Positions 18,489 to 26,106 of a DNA stretch of 64,000 nt are shown piece by piece; the first letter of the stretch is position 1, and the number at the start of each line of letters is the position of its first letter. Origin of the DNA: Actinomycetota bacterium (GTDB lineage Bacteria; Actinomycetota; Actinomycetes; Streptosporangiales; Streptosporangiaceae). Where the stretch lies: the NCBI GenBank assembly GCA_003168255.1, contig PMSU01000098.1:42835-106834 (forward strand), read 5' to 3'. The translations under genes were made by a program, and so were the position numbers. The notes below the pieces were generated by a model that was not told the DNA's origin, did no database searches, and worked only from the letters and a program-made list of their open reading frames with translations.

Positions 18489-18526
18489 CTAGCCCTTTAC
18501 TGGTCGGCTGGCCCTGTACTGGCCGG
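18489..18526. repeat. 19-bp repeat cluster B, 2 units
   Basis: Two units, CTAGCCCTTTACTGGTCGG and CTGGCCCTGTACTGGCCGG, in the same orientation as cluster A. They begin at the CTAG that flanks the DinB element and are followed by the end of an IS remnant. Confidence 0.9.
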
Positions 18527-18545
18527 CTAGGGCGTGTCCTATAGA

Positions 18546-18725
18546 TCATGAGACGGGGTGGCGGAGCCAGATTCTGATGGAGGCTACGTTGATGGTTCCG
18601 CGCCAGACGAAGTCGCGTTTGTCGTATCTAGTGGCCACAGCGCGGTGCTGGTGCAGATGGCAAACGGCCCGCTCCACGACGTTGCGCTGCTGGTAAGCAG
18701 CGGCGTCGAAGGCGGGCGGCCGCCA
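18546..18725 (-). pseudogene. C-terminal remnant of IS5-family transposase
   Basis: The minus strand reads RPPAFDAAAYQQRNVVERAV, then CHLHQHRAVATRYDKRDFVW and RGTINVASIRIWLRHPVS before a stop. This matches the end of IS5-group DDE transposases (FDxxxYxxRNxVER ... ATRYDK). The N-terminal and central catalytic domain is absent. The adjoining CTAG-GGCGTGTCCTATAG is a plausible IS end next to the 19-bp repeat. The track ORF from 18558 wrongly merges the opposite strand of this remnant with the ECF sigma gene. Confidence 0.8.
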
Positions 18726-18809
18726 GGACCTGGCCGGTACTCAACCTTTGCCGCCCGGCCGGGGGTTCATAAGGGTGACGGGGATGCGACGAGAACGTCT
18801 GGAGCACGG

Positions 18810-19397
18810 ATGCACTGGTTGCGAGCGGACACCACACGGCGGGAGTTCGAACGGTTCGTGACCGAGCAGACCGATCAGCTGCTGCGCACCGCCTACCTGA
18901 TGGCCTGGGACCTGGCCGAGACCGAGGACCTCGTCCAGGAAACCCTGCTGCAGGTGGCCAGGCGCTGGGCCAAGGTCGCCGCGATGGAGCACCCGGCCGC
19001 CTATGCCCGGAAACTGCTGGTCAACCTGGCGATCGACACCGCGCAGAAGCGGGCCCGCCGCAGCGGTGAGCTCACGGCTGGCGGCGGCGCGGACGTCACG
19101 GACCGGCCAGACCACCGGGCAGAGCGCGACCTGGACTCCGTGGACACCCAGGCGGTGCTGCTGGACGTGCTGGCCGGACTCCCCGCCAGGCAACGCGCGA
19201 TCATCGTCCTTCGCTACTGGGAGGACCTGCCCGAAGCGGAGGTGGCGGCCATCCTCGGCTGCTCGACGGGCACCGTGAAAAGCACCGCCTCGCGCGGGCT
19301 TGCACGGCTCCGCGAGCAACTCGGCCACGGGCCGCCCGGTGATCCCGCGCTTGCCGATTTCACCCAGGCCACCACCGACGGGAAGGTCACCCGATGA
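18810..19397 (+). CDS. SigE-family ECF RNA polymerase sigma factor
   Basis: A 195-aa extracytoplasmic-function sigma factor. Region 2 is FVTEQTDQLLRTAYLMAWDLAETEDLVQETLLQVARRW, and region 4 is LLDVLAGLPARQRAIIVLRYWEDLPEAEVAAILGCSTGTVKSTASRGLARLRE. This matches the actinobacterial SigE-like (sigma-24) subfamily. ATG 18810 is chosen because GGAG lies 5 nt upstream and the upstream open frame belongs to an IS remnant. The stop overlaps the next gene as ATGA, so sigma and the membrane protein are translationally coupled. The inducing signal is unknown. Confidence 0.9.
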   Translation: MHWLRADTTRREFERFVTEQTDQLLRTAYLMAWDLAETEDLVQETLLQVARRWAKVAAMEHPAAYARKLLVNLAIDTAQKRARRSGELTAGGGADVTDRPDHRAERDLDSVDTQAVLLDVLAGLPARQRAIIVLRYWEDLPEAEVAAILGCSTGTVKSTASRGLARLREQLGHGPPGDPALADFTQATTDGKVTR

Positions 19398-19987
19398 ACA
19401 CCGACGAATTCGAGGACAACCTGCGCGAGACTCTCGCGCACCGCGCCGCCGGGGTACCGGCCACGGCCGGTGACCGGCTGCGGCAGCGAACCTACCTGCC
19501 CCGGGCCCACGGCCGGGCCGCCCTGGCCACGGCCATGACGGCAGGGGCCGCAGCGGTAGCGGCCGTGGCCGCGCTGGCCGTCACCGCGCTGGCGCCCGCT
19601 AGCTCGCCCGCCAGCCACCAGTCCCACACCACGCAGGCCTGGACGGTCTCCAAGGAGTCCAACGGCGACATCGTCGTGCTCTACTGGTCGCTCCGCGACC
19701 CGGCCGGGCTGGAGGCCAAGCTGCGTGCGTACGGCGTGCCGTCCAGCGTCACCGTGGGCCACATCAACCCGGCCTGCCACCGCTACACCGGCCCGATCCT
19801 CAAGCACGGGCGAATGGGCGGGGGGGTCAGCGCGCCCGGCTCGGACAGGCCCAGCCGTCTGGTCATCGACCCCTCGGACATCCCGCCAGGTGCCGGGCTC
19901 CAGATCGCCGTCAACATCCCTTATCACGGCGGAGTGAGGGGGCTCACCGGCGTGGTCCAGGCCACCCCGGCCTGCACCGGCAGGTGA
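19394..19987 (+). CDS. Single-pass membrane protein, putative anti-sigma factor
   Basis: A 197-aa protein with a ~50-residue cytoplasmic N-terminus (TDEFEDNLRETLAHRAAGV), one hydrophobic span at about 52-75 (ALATAMTAGAAAVAAVAALAV) and an extracytoplasmic domain of about 120 residues with two cysteines. The ATGA overlap with the ECF sigma gene and the topology indicate a role in sequestering that sigma. No ZAS zinc motif is visible, so it is not a classical zinc anti-sigma, and the assignment rests on context. Confidence 0.7.
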   Translation: MNTDEFEDNLRETLAHRAAGVPATAGDRLRQRTYLPRAHGRAALATAMTAGAAAVAAVAALAVTALAPASSPASHQSHTTQAWTVSKESNGDIVVLYWSLRDPAGLEAKLRAYGVPSSVTVGHINPACHRYTGPILKHGRMGGGVSAPGSDRPSRLVIDPSDIPPGAGLQIAVNIPYHGGVRGLTGVVQATPACTGR

Positions 19988-20094
19988 CCCTCCGGGGGCC
20001 GGTCACCCCGTGATCGGCCACCACCCAGAAGGGCCGCGCACCCCGCGCGGTCCTTCGTGGTACGACGCGAACTGGGCACCGATATGTTCGCACC

Positions 20095-20652
20095 ATGCCG
20101 TTCTATGTTTACGGTCAGGACCGGCCGGGGGTTGATGCTGAGTTGCTCGACCTGACCGAGACGCACTGGTCGTACATGGACTCCTTCGCCGACCGGCTCA
20201 TTCTCCGCGGCCCGACCTTGTCCGGCGACGGGACCGAGCACACCGGCAGCGTCCACGTCGTGGACCTGCCCGACCGGGCCAGCGCGGACCGGTTCGCGAC
20301 CCAAGAGCCCTACTGGCGAGGTGGCCTGTGCCAGGACCTCACGACCGCCCGGGCGGTCGTGCTGCTGCAGCGCGATCCCGGCGAGGACCTGTTCACGCTG
20401 GTCACCGGCCAGTGGTCCGCGCAACCCGCTGACGGCGCCGGCCCGCACCTGCTGGGCGACGACCCGGACAGCCGCCTGATCTTCGTGGCCTTGCTCGTGG
20501 ACGACCACCAATCCCACAGCACAGGCATCGTCGCGGTCGCCGACGCCGTCCCAGACGGGGCGCGGAGCATCGTCCAGCCGTTCGCGGACCGGCTCGCGGA
20601 CGGACCGGTGGCGCTCACCGCGCAGCGCTGGTGCCGGGGCGGCCGACGCTAG
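20095..20652 (+). CDS. YciI-like domain protein
   Basis: A 185-aa soluble protein. Residues 1-100 fit the YciI/YCII ferredoxin-like fold: MPFYVYGQDRPG, then LTETHWSYMDSFADRLILRGPTLSGDG and GSVHVVDLPDRASADRFATQEPYWRGGL. The C-terminal half (DSRLIFVALLVDDHQSHSTGIV) may be a second degenerate copy. YciI proteins are putative enzymes whose reaction is mostly undetermined. The stop codon precedes repeat cluster C by five bases, as the 76-aa gene precedes cluster A. Confidence 0.75.
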   Translation: MPFYVYGQDRPGVDAELLDLTETHWSYMDSFADRLILRGPTLSGDGTEHTGSVHVVDLPDRASADRFATQEPYWRGGLCQDLTTARAVVLLQRDPGEDLFTLVTGQWSAQPADGAGPHLLGDDPDSRLIFVALLVDDHQSHSTGIVAVADAVPDGARSIVQPFADRLADGPVALTAQRWCRGGRR

Positions 20653-20657
20653 CTCAC

Positions 20658-20710
20658 CTAGCCCTGTACTGGCCGGCTAGCCCTGTACTGGCTAGCCCTG
20701 TACTGGCCGA
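20658..20710. repeat. 19-bp repeat cluster C, 2 full and 1 truncated unit
   Basis: Units at 20658-20676 and 20692-20710 are full length; the middle one (20677-20691) lacks the last 4 bases. Same orientation as clusters A and B. The preceding AGCTCAC resembles the outer edge of the DinB element. Confidence 0.9.
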
Positions 20711-20800
20711 CTCGGTACGCGTCGGCTCCGCCTCGCCCGTACCGGGCGGCTCCGCCTGGCCCGTACCGGGCGGCTCGGACCGCGTCGGCTCCGCCTGGAG

Positions 20801-21799
20801 CTACGGCCGCCGCGGCGGGCTGACCGTGCGTGCCGGATCCCGCTGGATCACTGGGCCGAGCACCTCGTCGATGCGGCGCATGATCTCTTGGTCGAGCACC
20901 ACGCCGGATGCCTTGACGTTCTCGCTGACCTGCTCGGGCCTGGTTGCCCCGACGATCGCCGCCGAGACGTTCGGGTTCTGTAGGGTCCAGGCGACGGCAA
21001 GCTGTGGCATCGACAGCCCGGCGTCGTCCGCCACCGCGCGCAGTTGCTCGACCCGGGTGAGCACATCGTCGCTCAGGTACCTCTCGATGAAGCCCGACCC
21101 GGACGGGTCTGTTGCCCGGCTGCCGGCCGGCGGTGCCGCACCCGGCCGATACTTGCCGGTGAGTGTGCCCTGCGCTATCGGCGACCAGACCACCTGGCCG
21201 ATCCCCTCCTTCTCGCAGAGGGGTATCACCTCGGACTCGATGACCCGCCAGATCATGTTGTACTGCGGCTGGTTGGAAACGATCTTGTCGAGGCCCAGGT
21301 GGTAGGCGATCGCCAGGGCGTCTGTGATCTGCTCGGCGTTCCACTCGGACACGCCGACGTAGAGCACCTTGCCCTGGCGGATGAGGTCATCGAAGGCGCG
21401 CAGGGTCTCCTCGAGCGGCGTCTCGTGGTCGTAGCGGTGTGCCTGGTAAAGGTCGATGTAGTCGGTGCCCAGCCGCCGCAGCGAACCGTGCACGGCCTCG
21501 GTGATGTGCTTGCGGGACAGACCCCGGTCGTTCTGTCCTTCGCCGGTCGGCCAGTACACCTTGGTGCAGATCTCGATCGACTCGCGGCGGATGCCCTCCA
21601 GCGCGCGGCCGAGTACCTCCTCGGCGCGGGTGCCGGCATAAACGTCGGCAGTGTCGAAGGTGGTGATGCCCTCGTCAAGCGCGGTGGCGACGCATGCCCG
21701 CGCCGCGTCCTCTTCTACCTGCGAACCGTGGGTGATCCAGTTGCCGTACGCGATCTCACTGACCTTGAGGCCGCTGCGGCCAAGATGACGATGTTCCAT
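20801..21799 (-). CDS. Aldo/keto reductase
   Basis: A (beta/alpha)8 NADPH-dependent oxidoreductase of 332 aa. The catalytic tetrad is visible: Asp and Tyr in TFDTADVYAGT, Lys in EICTKVYWP and His in LYQAHRYDHETPLEE. The order resembles the AKR groups related to the potassium-channel beta subunit and YghZ/YajO. Substrate unknown. Starts at ATG 21799. It lies tail-to-tail with the YciI-like gene and shares orientation with the DUF3043 gene 27 bp upstream, so the two may form an operon. Confidence 0.9.
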   Translation of the reverse strand: MEHRHLGRSGLKVSEIAYGNWITHGSQVEEDAARACVATALDEGITTFDTADVYAGTRAEEVLGRALEGIRRESIEICTKVYWPTGEGQNDRGLSRKHITEAVHGSLRRLGTDYIDLYQAHRYDHETPLEETLRAFDDLIRQGKVLYVGVSEWNAEQITDALAIAYHLGLDKIVSNQPQYNMIWRVIESEVIPLCEKEGIGQVVWSPIAQGTLTGKYRPGAAPPAGSRATDPSGSGFIERYLSDDVLTRVEQLRAVADDAGLSMPQLAVAWTLQNPNVSAAIVGATRPEQVSENVKASGVVLDQEIMRRIDEVLGPVIQRDPARTVSPPRRP

Positions 21800-21826
21800 G
21801 CTTCCGACCTTAATGGCCGGACCAAA

Positions 21827-22459
21827 TCAGAACTTGGTGCCGGGCTTGATCCGGGGGGAGGGCATCCTGAACCTCCGGATCTGTAGCGTCCGCATGATCG
21901 CGTACATGGTGATGCCCTTGGTGGTCTCCTTGGGGAAGCGCAGCGCGGCCAGCTTGCGCACCCCCCGGGCGATCATGACGCCCTCGGTCACGATGATCGC
22001 CACCAGGACCAGGACCACTGGGTACACGAACACCTTCACCGCGGTGCTCTTGACCAGCAGCACCAGCATGAGCACCACCAGGATGTACATGTAGTACTCG
22101 CTGAACCGTCGGCGCGAATCCACGTAGTCGCGGGTGAGAGCCTTGATCGGTCCCCTGTCCCTGGCCGACAGCGCCCAGTCCTCGCCGCGCTTCATCGCCT
22201 CGTACTTGCGCGCCCGGTCGGCCTTGTCTCTCGTACGTGACTGCTGGTTGCCGGCCTTCTTGTCACCCGGCGCGGAATAGGGCTGGCGCCGCCTGCGCTC
22301 GGCTTCGCTGCGCTTGGGGGTCGGGCGGCCCTTCGCCGGGGTGACGGAACCGCCGCCGCCCACGGGACGGTCGGCACTACCTTCGGGCGTACCAGGGTCA
22401 GTTCGGTCCGCGTCTTCGTCGACGGCGCCGCCTGCCCCGGCGCTGTTACGTCGGAACAC
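21827..22459 (-). CDS. DUF3043 membrane protein
   Basis: A 210-aa protein with an N-terminal charged, disordered segment (about 1-85, rich in Arg/Lys/Gly) including TPKRSEAERRRRQPYS, a conserved cytoplasmic motif DWALSARDRGPIKALTRDYVDSRR, two adjacent membrane helices (YILVVLMLVLLVKS and VFVYPVVLVLVAIIVT) and a basic C-terminus. This layout is diagnostic of DUF3043, an actinobacterial family often encoded near pspA. GTG start at 22459. It diverges from the PspA operon. Confidence 0.88.
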   Translation of the reverse strand: MFRRNSAGAGGAVDEDADRTDPGTPEGSADRPVGGGGSVTPAKGRPTPKRSEAERRRRQPYSAPGDKKAGNQQSRTRDKADRARKYEAMKRGEDWALSARDRGPIKALTRDYVDSRRRFSEYYMYILVVLMLVLLVKSTAVKVFVYPVVLVLVAIIVTEGVMIARGVRKLAALRFPKETTKGITMYAIMRTLQIRRFRMPSPRIKPGTKF

Positions 22460-22661
22460 GGACTCAGCTTAACGGGCCGGGGCGGGTCAACCGCACCCGG
22501 TGGGAGTGGTTGCCTCGGTGATGACTGGCGCCCGGAAAACCGCGTAGGGTGGGCTTTGACCAGCCGGCGGTAAATCCGACGCTCCACCGCGAGGTGCCTG
22601 TCTGGGGCTACCCGCGACGCGGCGCGGCGGAAGCGTAAGCATGAAGGGGACGTACGCGCCT

Positions 22662-23507
22662 ATGAGCGTGATGAAGCGGGTTTCGCTTATCTTCAAGTCC
22701 AAGGCCAACAAGGCCCTGGACCGGATGGAAGATCCCCGGGAGACCCTGGACTATTCCTACCAGAGGCAGCTCGAGATGCTGCAGAAGGTCCGCCGCGGCG
22801 TTGCGGACGTGGCCACGTCGCGCAAGCGCATCGAGCTGCAGATGAACCAGATCAACCTCCAGTCGGACAAGCTCGAGAAGCAGGCACGGGACGCGCTCGG
22901 CGCGGGCCGCGAGGATCTGGCCCGCGAGGCGCTCAGCCGTCGGTCATCTAGCCAGAGCCAGCTTTCCGACCTCCAGGTCCAGTATGCGCAGCTCCAGGGG
23001 GAAGAAGAGAAGCTGACCCTTGCCTCGCAGCGGCTTCAGGTGAAGGTGGACACCTTCCGCACCAGGAAGGAGACGATCAAGGCCACCTACACCGCCGCGG
23101 AGGCGCAGACCAGGATCAACGAGGCGTTCTCCGGCATCTCCGAGGAGATGGGCGACGTTGGCATGGCGATCCAGCGTGCCGAGGACAAGACGGCCCAGAT
23201 GCAGGCCAGGGCCGGCGCGATCGATGAGCTGCTTGCCTCCGGTGCCCTCGAGGACGCGTCCGGGATGCCGCGGGACGACATCCAGGCGGAACTGGACCGG
23301 ATGGGAGCTGGCACCTCGGTCGACCTCGAGCTCGAGCGGCTCAAGGGCGAGCTCGGCCACGGTGAGGCGCCGCGGGAGATCGGGGCGGCAGGCGCCGCGA
23401 GCCAGCCCGCCACCGGCCAGCCCGCCGCGGGACATCTGAGTGCGGAGCAATCGGCGACCGCGGGCGCTACCGACGCCGAGCAGCCCAAGGGGGATGACGG
23501 AGCATGA
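22662..23507 (+). CDS. pspA: PspA/IM30 family phage shock protein
   Basis: Peripheral membrane-stabilising coiled-coil protein of about 281 aa. The N-terminus MSVMKRVSLIFKSKANKALDRMEDPRETLDYSY contains the amphipathic helix and conserved PspA motif; long heptad helices span about 25-215. The C-terminal tail is Ala/Gln/Pro-rich. PspA homologues assemble on damaged membranes. ATG 22662 is preferred over 22641 because it fits the family start and follows AAGGGGA. ATGA overlap with pspAA and close spacing to htpX and pspAB indicate an envelope-stress operon. Confidence 0.92.
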   Translation: MSVMKRVSLIFKSKANKALDRMEDPRETLDYSYQRQLEMLQKVRRGVADVATSRKRIELQMNQINLQSDKLEKQARDALGAGREDLAREALSRRSSSQSQLSDLQVQYAQLQGEEEKLTLASQRLQVKVDTFRTRKETIKATYTAAEAQTRINEAFSGISEEMGDVGMAIQRAEDKTAQMQARAGAIDELLASGALEDASGMPRDDIQAELDRMGAGTSVDLELERLKGELGHGEAPREIGAAGAASQPATGQPAAGHLSAEQSATAGATDAEQPKGDDGA

Positions 23508-23782
23508 TCGTCCGCATCCTGGGGGAGGGCCAGCTCCGGGTCGATGACGCCGTCGCCGCGCAGCTACAGGCCCTCGACACGGCTCTTGAGGCGGCGGTGG
23601 AACGGGACGACCAGGAAGCGCTGACCGCGGCGCTTGGCGCGCTGCTCGAGCGGGCGCGGAGCCAGGGCGCACCGCTCCCCCCGGACAGCCTGGAGCCATC
23701 GGACGTGATCATCCCGCATGAGGGTGCCACCGTGGCCGAGGTCCGCAAGCTGCTGACCGATGAGGGCCTGATCCCCGGTTGA
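23504..23782 (+). CDS. pspAA: PspA-associated protein PspAA
   Basis: A 92-aa protein beginning MIVRILGEGQLRVDDAVAAQLQALDTAL and ending LEPSDVIIPHEGATVAEVRKLLTDEGLIPG, the pattern of the PspAA domain. It is found fused to or next to PspA in actinobacteria and archaea and may act as an adaptor. The start codon overlaps the pspA stop (ATGA), indicating coupled translation and stoichiometric production. Confidence 0.9.
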   Translation: MIVRILGEGQLRVDDAVAAQLQALDTALEAAVERDDQEALTAALGALLERARSQGAPLPPDSLEPSDVIIPHEGATVAEVRKLLTDEGLIPG

Positions 23783-24040
23783 TTCGCCGGCCGCCGCCGG
23801 CCACGGCCGGGGCGTGCCGTTCGGCTAAAAAATCCATGTCCCGCGCGGAGACGGGCTGGCGTTACCCGCCCGGGGCCGGTCAGGAGATGGGCAGGGAATG
23901 GTCAGGATTCTTCCAGCGTGACTGGATAGACATGGGTGATGGATGGACCAGGCTGCCGGATAGGTGAAACTGGAGAGGCACGGGCCAGGTAGGCGAGGTC
24001 GACAAGGCTTCGGCCACTTGGTATCGAACGGAGGCACGTG

Positions 24041-25000
24041 ATGGCGCGCACCCGATATGCCCCAGATCGGGGACTTACGGCGCGGATGACCGTGACCATG
24101 TTCCTGCTGGGACTGGTCTTCGTCGGATTGGTCTTCGCCCTGGTGGGGATACTGACCGCCACGCACGCCTCCGACGGGGCCATCATCTTCTTCCCGGTCC
24201 TGCTTGGCGTCGGGCTGTGCATCGGATCCTTCTTCTACTCTGACAAGATCGCCTTGCGCGCGTCGGGTGCCACGGAAGTAAGCCCGCAGCAGGCGCCCGA
24301 GCTGCACGGCGTCATCGACCGGCTGTGCGCCCTTGCCGACATGCCGAAGCCGAGGGTGGCTATCGCGCCCACCGACATGCCGAATGCGTTCGCCACCGGG
24401 CGCGACAGCAAGCACGCCGTCGTCTGCGTGACCCAGGGCCTGCTGCGCAGGCTGGACCGCGAAGAGCTCGAGGGCGTGCTCGCGCACGAGATGTCGCACG
24501 TGGCGCACAAGGACGTGGCCGTGATGACGATCGCCTCGTTCCTGGCGATCATCGCCGGCCTGATGATCAGGTTCGCGTTCTACGGCGAGCTCTTCGGCGG
24601 CGGCGGTGGCCGCGGCCGTGGCGGCCGCGGCAACAACGGCGGCCAGCTGGCGATCCTGCTGCTGGCGGTCGCGGCGGTGGGCGTGGTGGTCTACGCCGTC
24701 AGCTTCCTGCTGATCCGGCTGCTGTCGCGCTACCGGGAGCTGGCCGCTGACCGCTCGGGTGCGCTGCTCACCGGCCAGCCGTCGAAGCTGGCCAGCGCGC
24801 TACAGAAGGTGAGCGGCCAGATGGCCGCGATCCCGACCAGGGACCTGCGGACGGCTCAGCCGCTGAACGCCTTCTACTTCGCGCCGGCGCTCACCAGGCA
24901 GCAGAGCGCCTCCAAGTTCTCCCAGCTGTTCTCGACGCACCCCTCGCTTGAGAAGCGGCTCACCGAGCTGGCGAAGATCTCGAAGCAGCTAGGCCAGTAG
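24041..25000 (+). CDS. htpX: HtpX family M48 zinc metalloprotease
   Basis: Membrane-integrated protease of 319 aa that degrades misfolded membrane proteins. Two N-terminal membrane helices (about 18-75) precede the zinc motif HEMSHVAHKD, with the third ligand Glu in RELAADRSGA. Two further helices flank a glycine-rich loop (GGGGGRGRGGRGNNGG). ATG 24041 is preferred over GTG 24038 because GGAGG lies 6 nt upstream. Its place between pspAA and pspAB suggests a joint membrane quality-control role. Confidence 0.92.
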   Translation: MARTRYAPDRGLTARMTVTMFLLGLVFVGLVFALVGILTATHASDGAIIFFPVLLGVGLCIGSFFYSDKIALRASGATEVSPQQAPELHGVIDRLCALADMPKPRVAIAPTDMPNAFATGRDSKHAVVCVTQGLLRRLDREELEGVLAHEMSHVAHKDVAVMTIASFLAIIAGLMIRFAFYGELFGGGGGRGRGGRGNNGGQLAILLLAVAAVGVVVYAVSFLLIRLLSRYRELAADRSGALLTGQPSKLASALQKVSGQMAAIPTRDLRTAQPLNAFYFAPALTRQQSASKFSQLFSTHPSLEKRLTELAKISKQLGQ

Positions 25001-25002
25001 TA

Positions 25003-25578
25003 GTGGGATTCCTGGACACGATCCTTGGCCGGACCAAGCCCGTTCAGCCCAACCTGGACGCGCTGTTCGCCCTGCCTTCGGCGGCGATCACGCTGCAGGC
25101 GGCGACCAGCCTCGTTCCGACGGGCATCGGATCGGTCTGCTTCCGTGGCGCTGAGGGCGGCGCGTTCCAGGACATGGAGAACGACGTCCGCAAGCTTCTC
25201 GACATGGGCGCGGGCAAGGATGCCCCGCCGGTGGAGCTGTCCACCGACTCATACGGTTTCACCTGGCTGCTCATCCGGCGGCCGGCCGACCAGCTGGACT
25301 CGCTCGTCACGGACGTGCACGCGGTGAACTCCTCGCTGGCCGACAGCGGGTTTGGCCCGCAGCTGCTCTGCTCGCTCATCGGCTTCCACGGCCCCAAGAG
25401 CAAGCTGGCGATCGTGTACCTCTACAAGCGCGGGACGTTCTACCCGTTCGCCCCGACCGGCAGCGAGCGCCGGGACAACGCGCTCGAACTCCAGGTACGC
25501 GGCGCGATCGAGGACGAGCTCAAGATCGAGTCCGACCTGACCCGCTGGTTCCCCGTCTGGGGCGCACCAGGCCTGTGA
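25003..25578 (+). CDS. pspAB: PspA-associated protein PspAB
   Basis: A 191-aa soluble protein starting at GTG 25003, two bases after the htpX stop. MGFLDTILGRTKPVQPNLDALFALPSAA, GSVCFRGAEGGAFQDMENDVRKLLDM and LQVRGAIEDELKIESDLTRWFPVWGAPGL are typical of the PspAB family, which accompanies PspA, PspAA and HtpX in actinobacteria. Its biochemical role is not established. Confidence 0.88.
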   Translation: MGFLDTILGRTKPVQPNLDALFALPSAAITLQAATSLVPTGIGSVCFRGAEGGAFQDMENDVRKLLDMGAGKDAPPVELSTDSYGFTWLLIRRPADQLDSLVTDVHAVNSSLADSGFGPQLLCSLIGFHGPKSKLAIVYLYKRGTFYPFAPTGSERRDNALELQVRGAIEDELKIESDLTRWFPVWGAPGL

Positions 25579-25700
25579 CGAGGATCGGGATATCGGATGT
25601 CATCCCGCCGTGCGGAATGATGCGGGACGGCATATCGTTGTGGCACGACGGAAGCAAAGGCGCCGCGGCGCTCTAGTCCAGACTCGGGAGCTGACGACAC

Positions 25701-26051
25701 ATGACTATTCAGGACCAGGCCACTCAGCAGGGAATTCTCCTCACCGATGTCGCCGCGGCCAAGGTGAGCAACCTGCTGGCCCAGGAAGGTCGCGACGACC
25801 TCAAGCTGCGTGTCGCCGTTCAGCCTGGCGGCTGCTCCGGCCTGAAGTACCAGCTGTACTTCGACGAGCGCGAGGTTGACGGCGACGTCGTCAGCAAGTT
25901 CGGCAGCGTCCAGGTCGTTACCGACAAGATGAGCGCGCCCTACCTGTCAGGCGCCTCCATCGACTTCGTGGACACCATCGAGAAGCAGGGTTTCACGATT
26001 GACAACCCGAACGCGTCGGGTTCTTGCGCCTGCGGCGACTCGTTCCACTGA
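25701..26051 (+). CDS. erpA: Iron-sulfur cluster insertion protein ErpA (HesB/IscA type)
   Basis: A-type Fe-S carrier of 116 aa. The three cluster-ligating cysteines are present in the canonical places: GGCSGLKYQLYFDE and the C-terminal GSCACGDSFH. It delivers clusters to apo-enzymes, plausibly including respiratory components encoded downstream. The arrangement erpA, adenosine-kinase-like gene, then cytochrome oxidase genes parallels the Rv2204c-Rv2199c region of Mycobacterium tuberculosis, supporting orthology. Confidence 0.93.
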   Translation: MTIQDQATQQGILLTDVAAAKVSNLLAQEGRDDLKLRVAVQPGGCSGLKYQLYFDEREVDGDVVSKFGSVQVVTDKMSAPYLSGASIDFVDTIEKQGFTIDNPNASGSCACGDSFH

Positions 26052-26106
26052 CCGCGCCTGCCGCTAACCTCCCTGTAATCTTCCCTCGTCGGCTGGATGC
26101 TTCGTC

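Noticed and set aside
18558-18809. N-terminal 84 residues of the track ORF joined to the ECF sigma factor
   Set aside because: This stretch is the opposite strand of the IS5 transposase remnant; a ribosome site and ATG at 18810 give a normal ECF length.
17593-20710. Possible CRISPR array in the 19-bp and 20-bp repeats
   Set aside because: Units are directly tandem without unique spacers and no cas gene is present.
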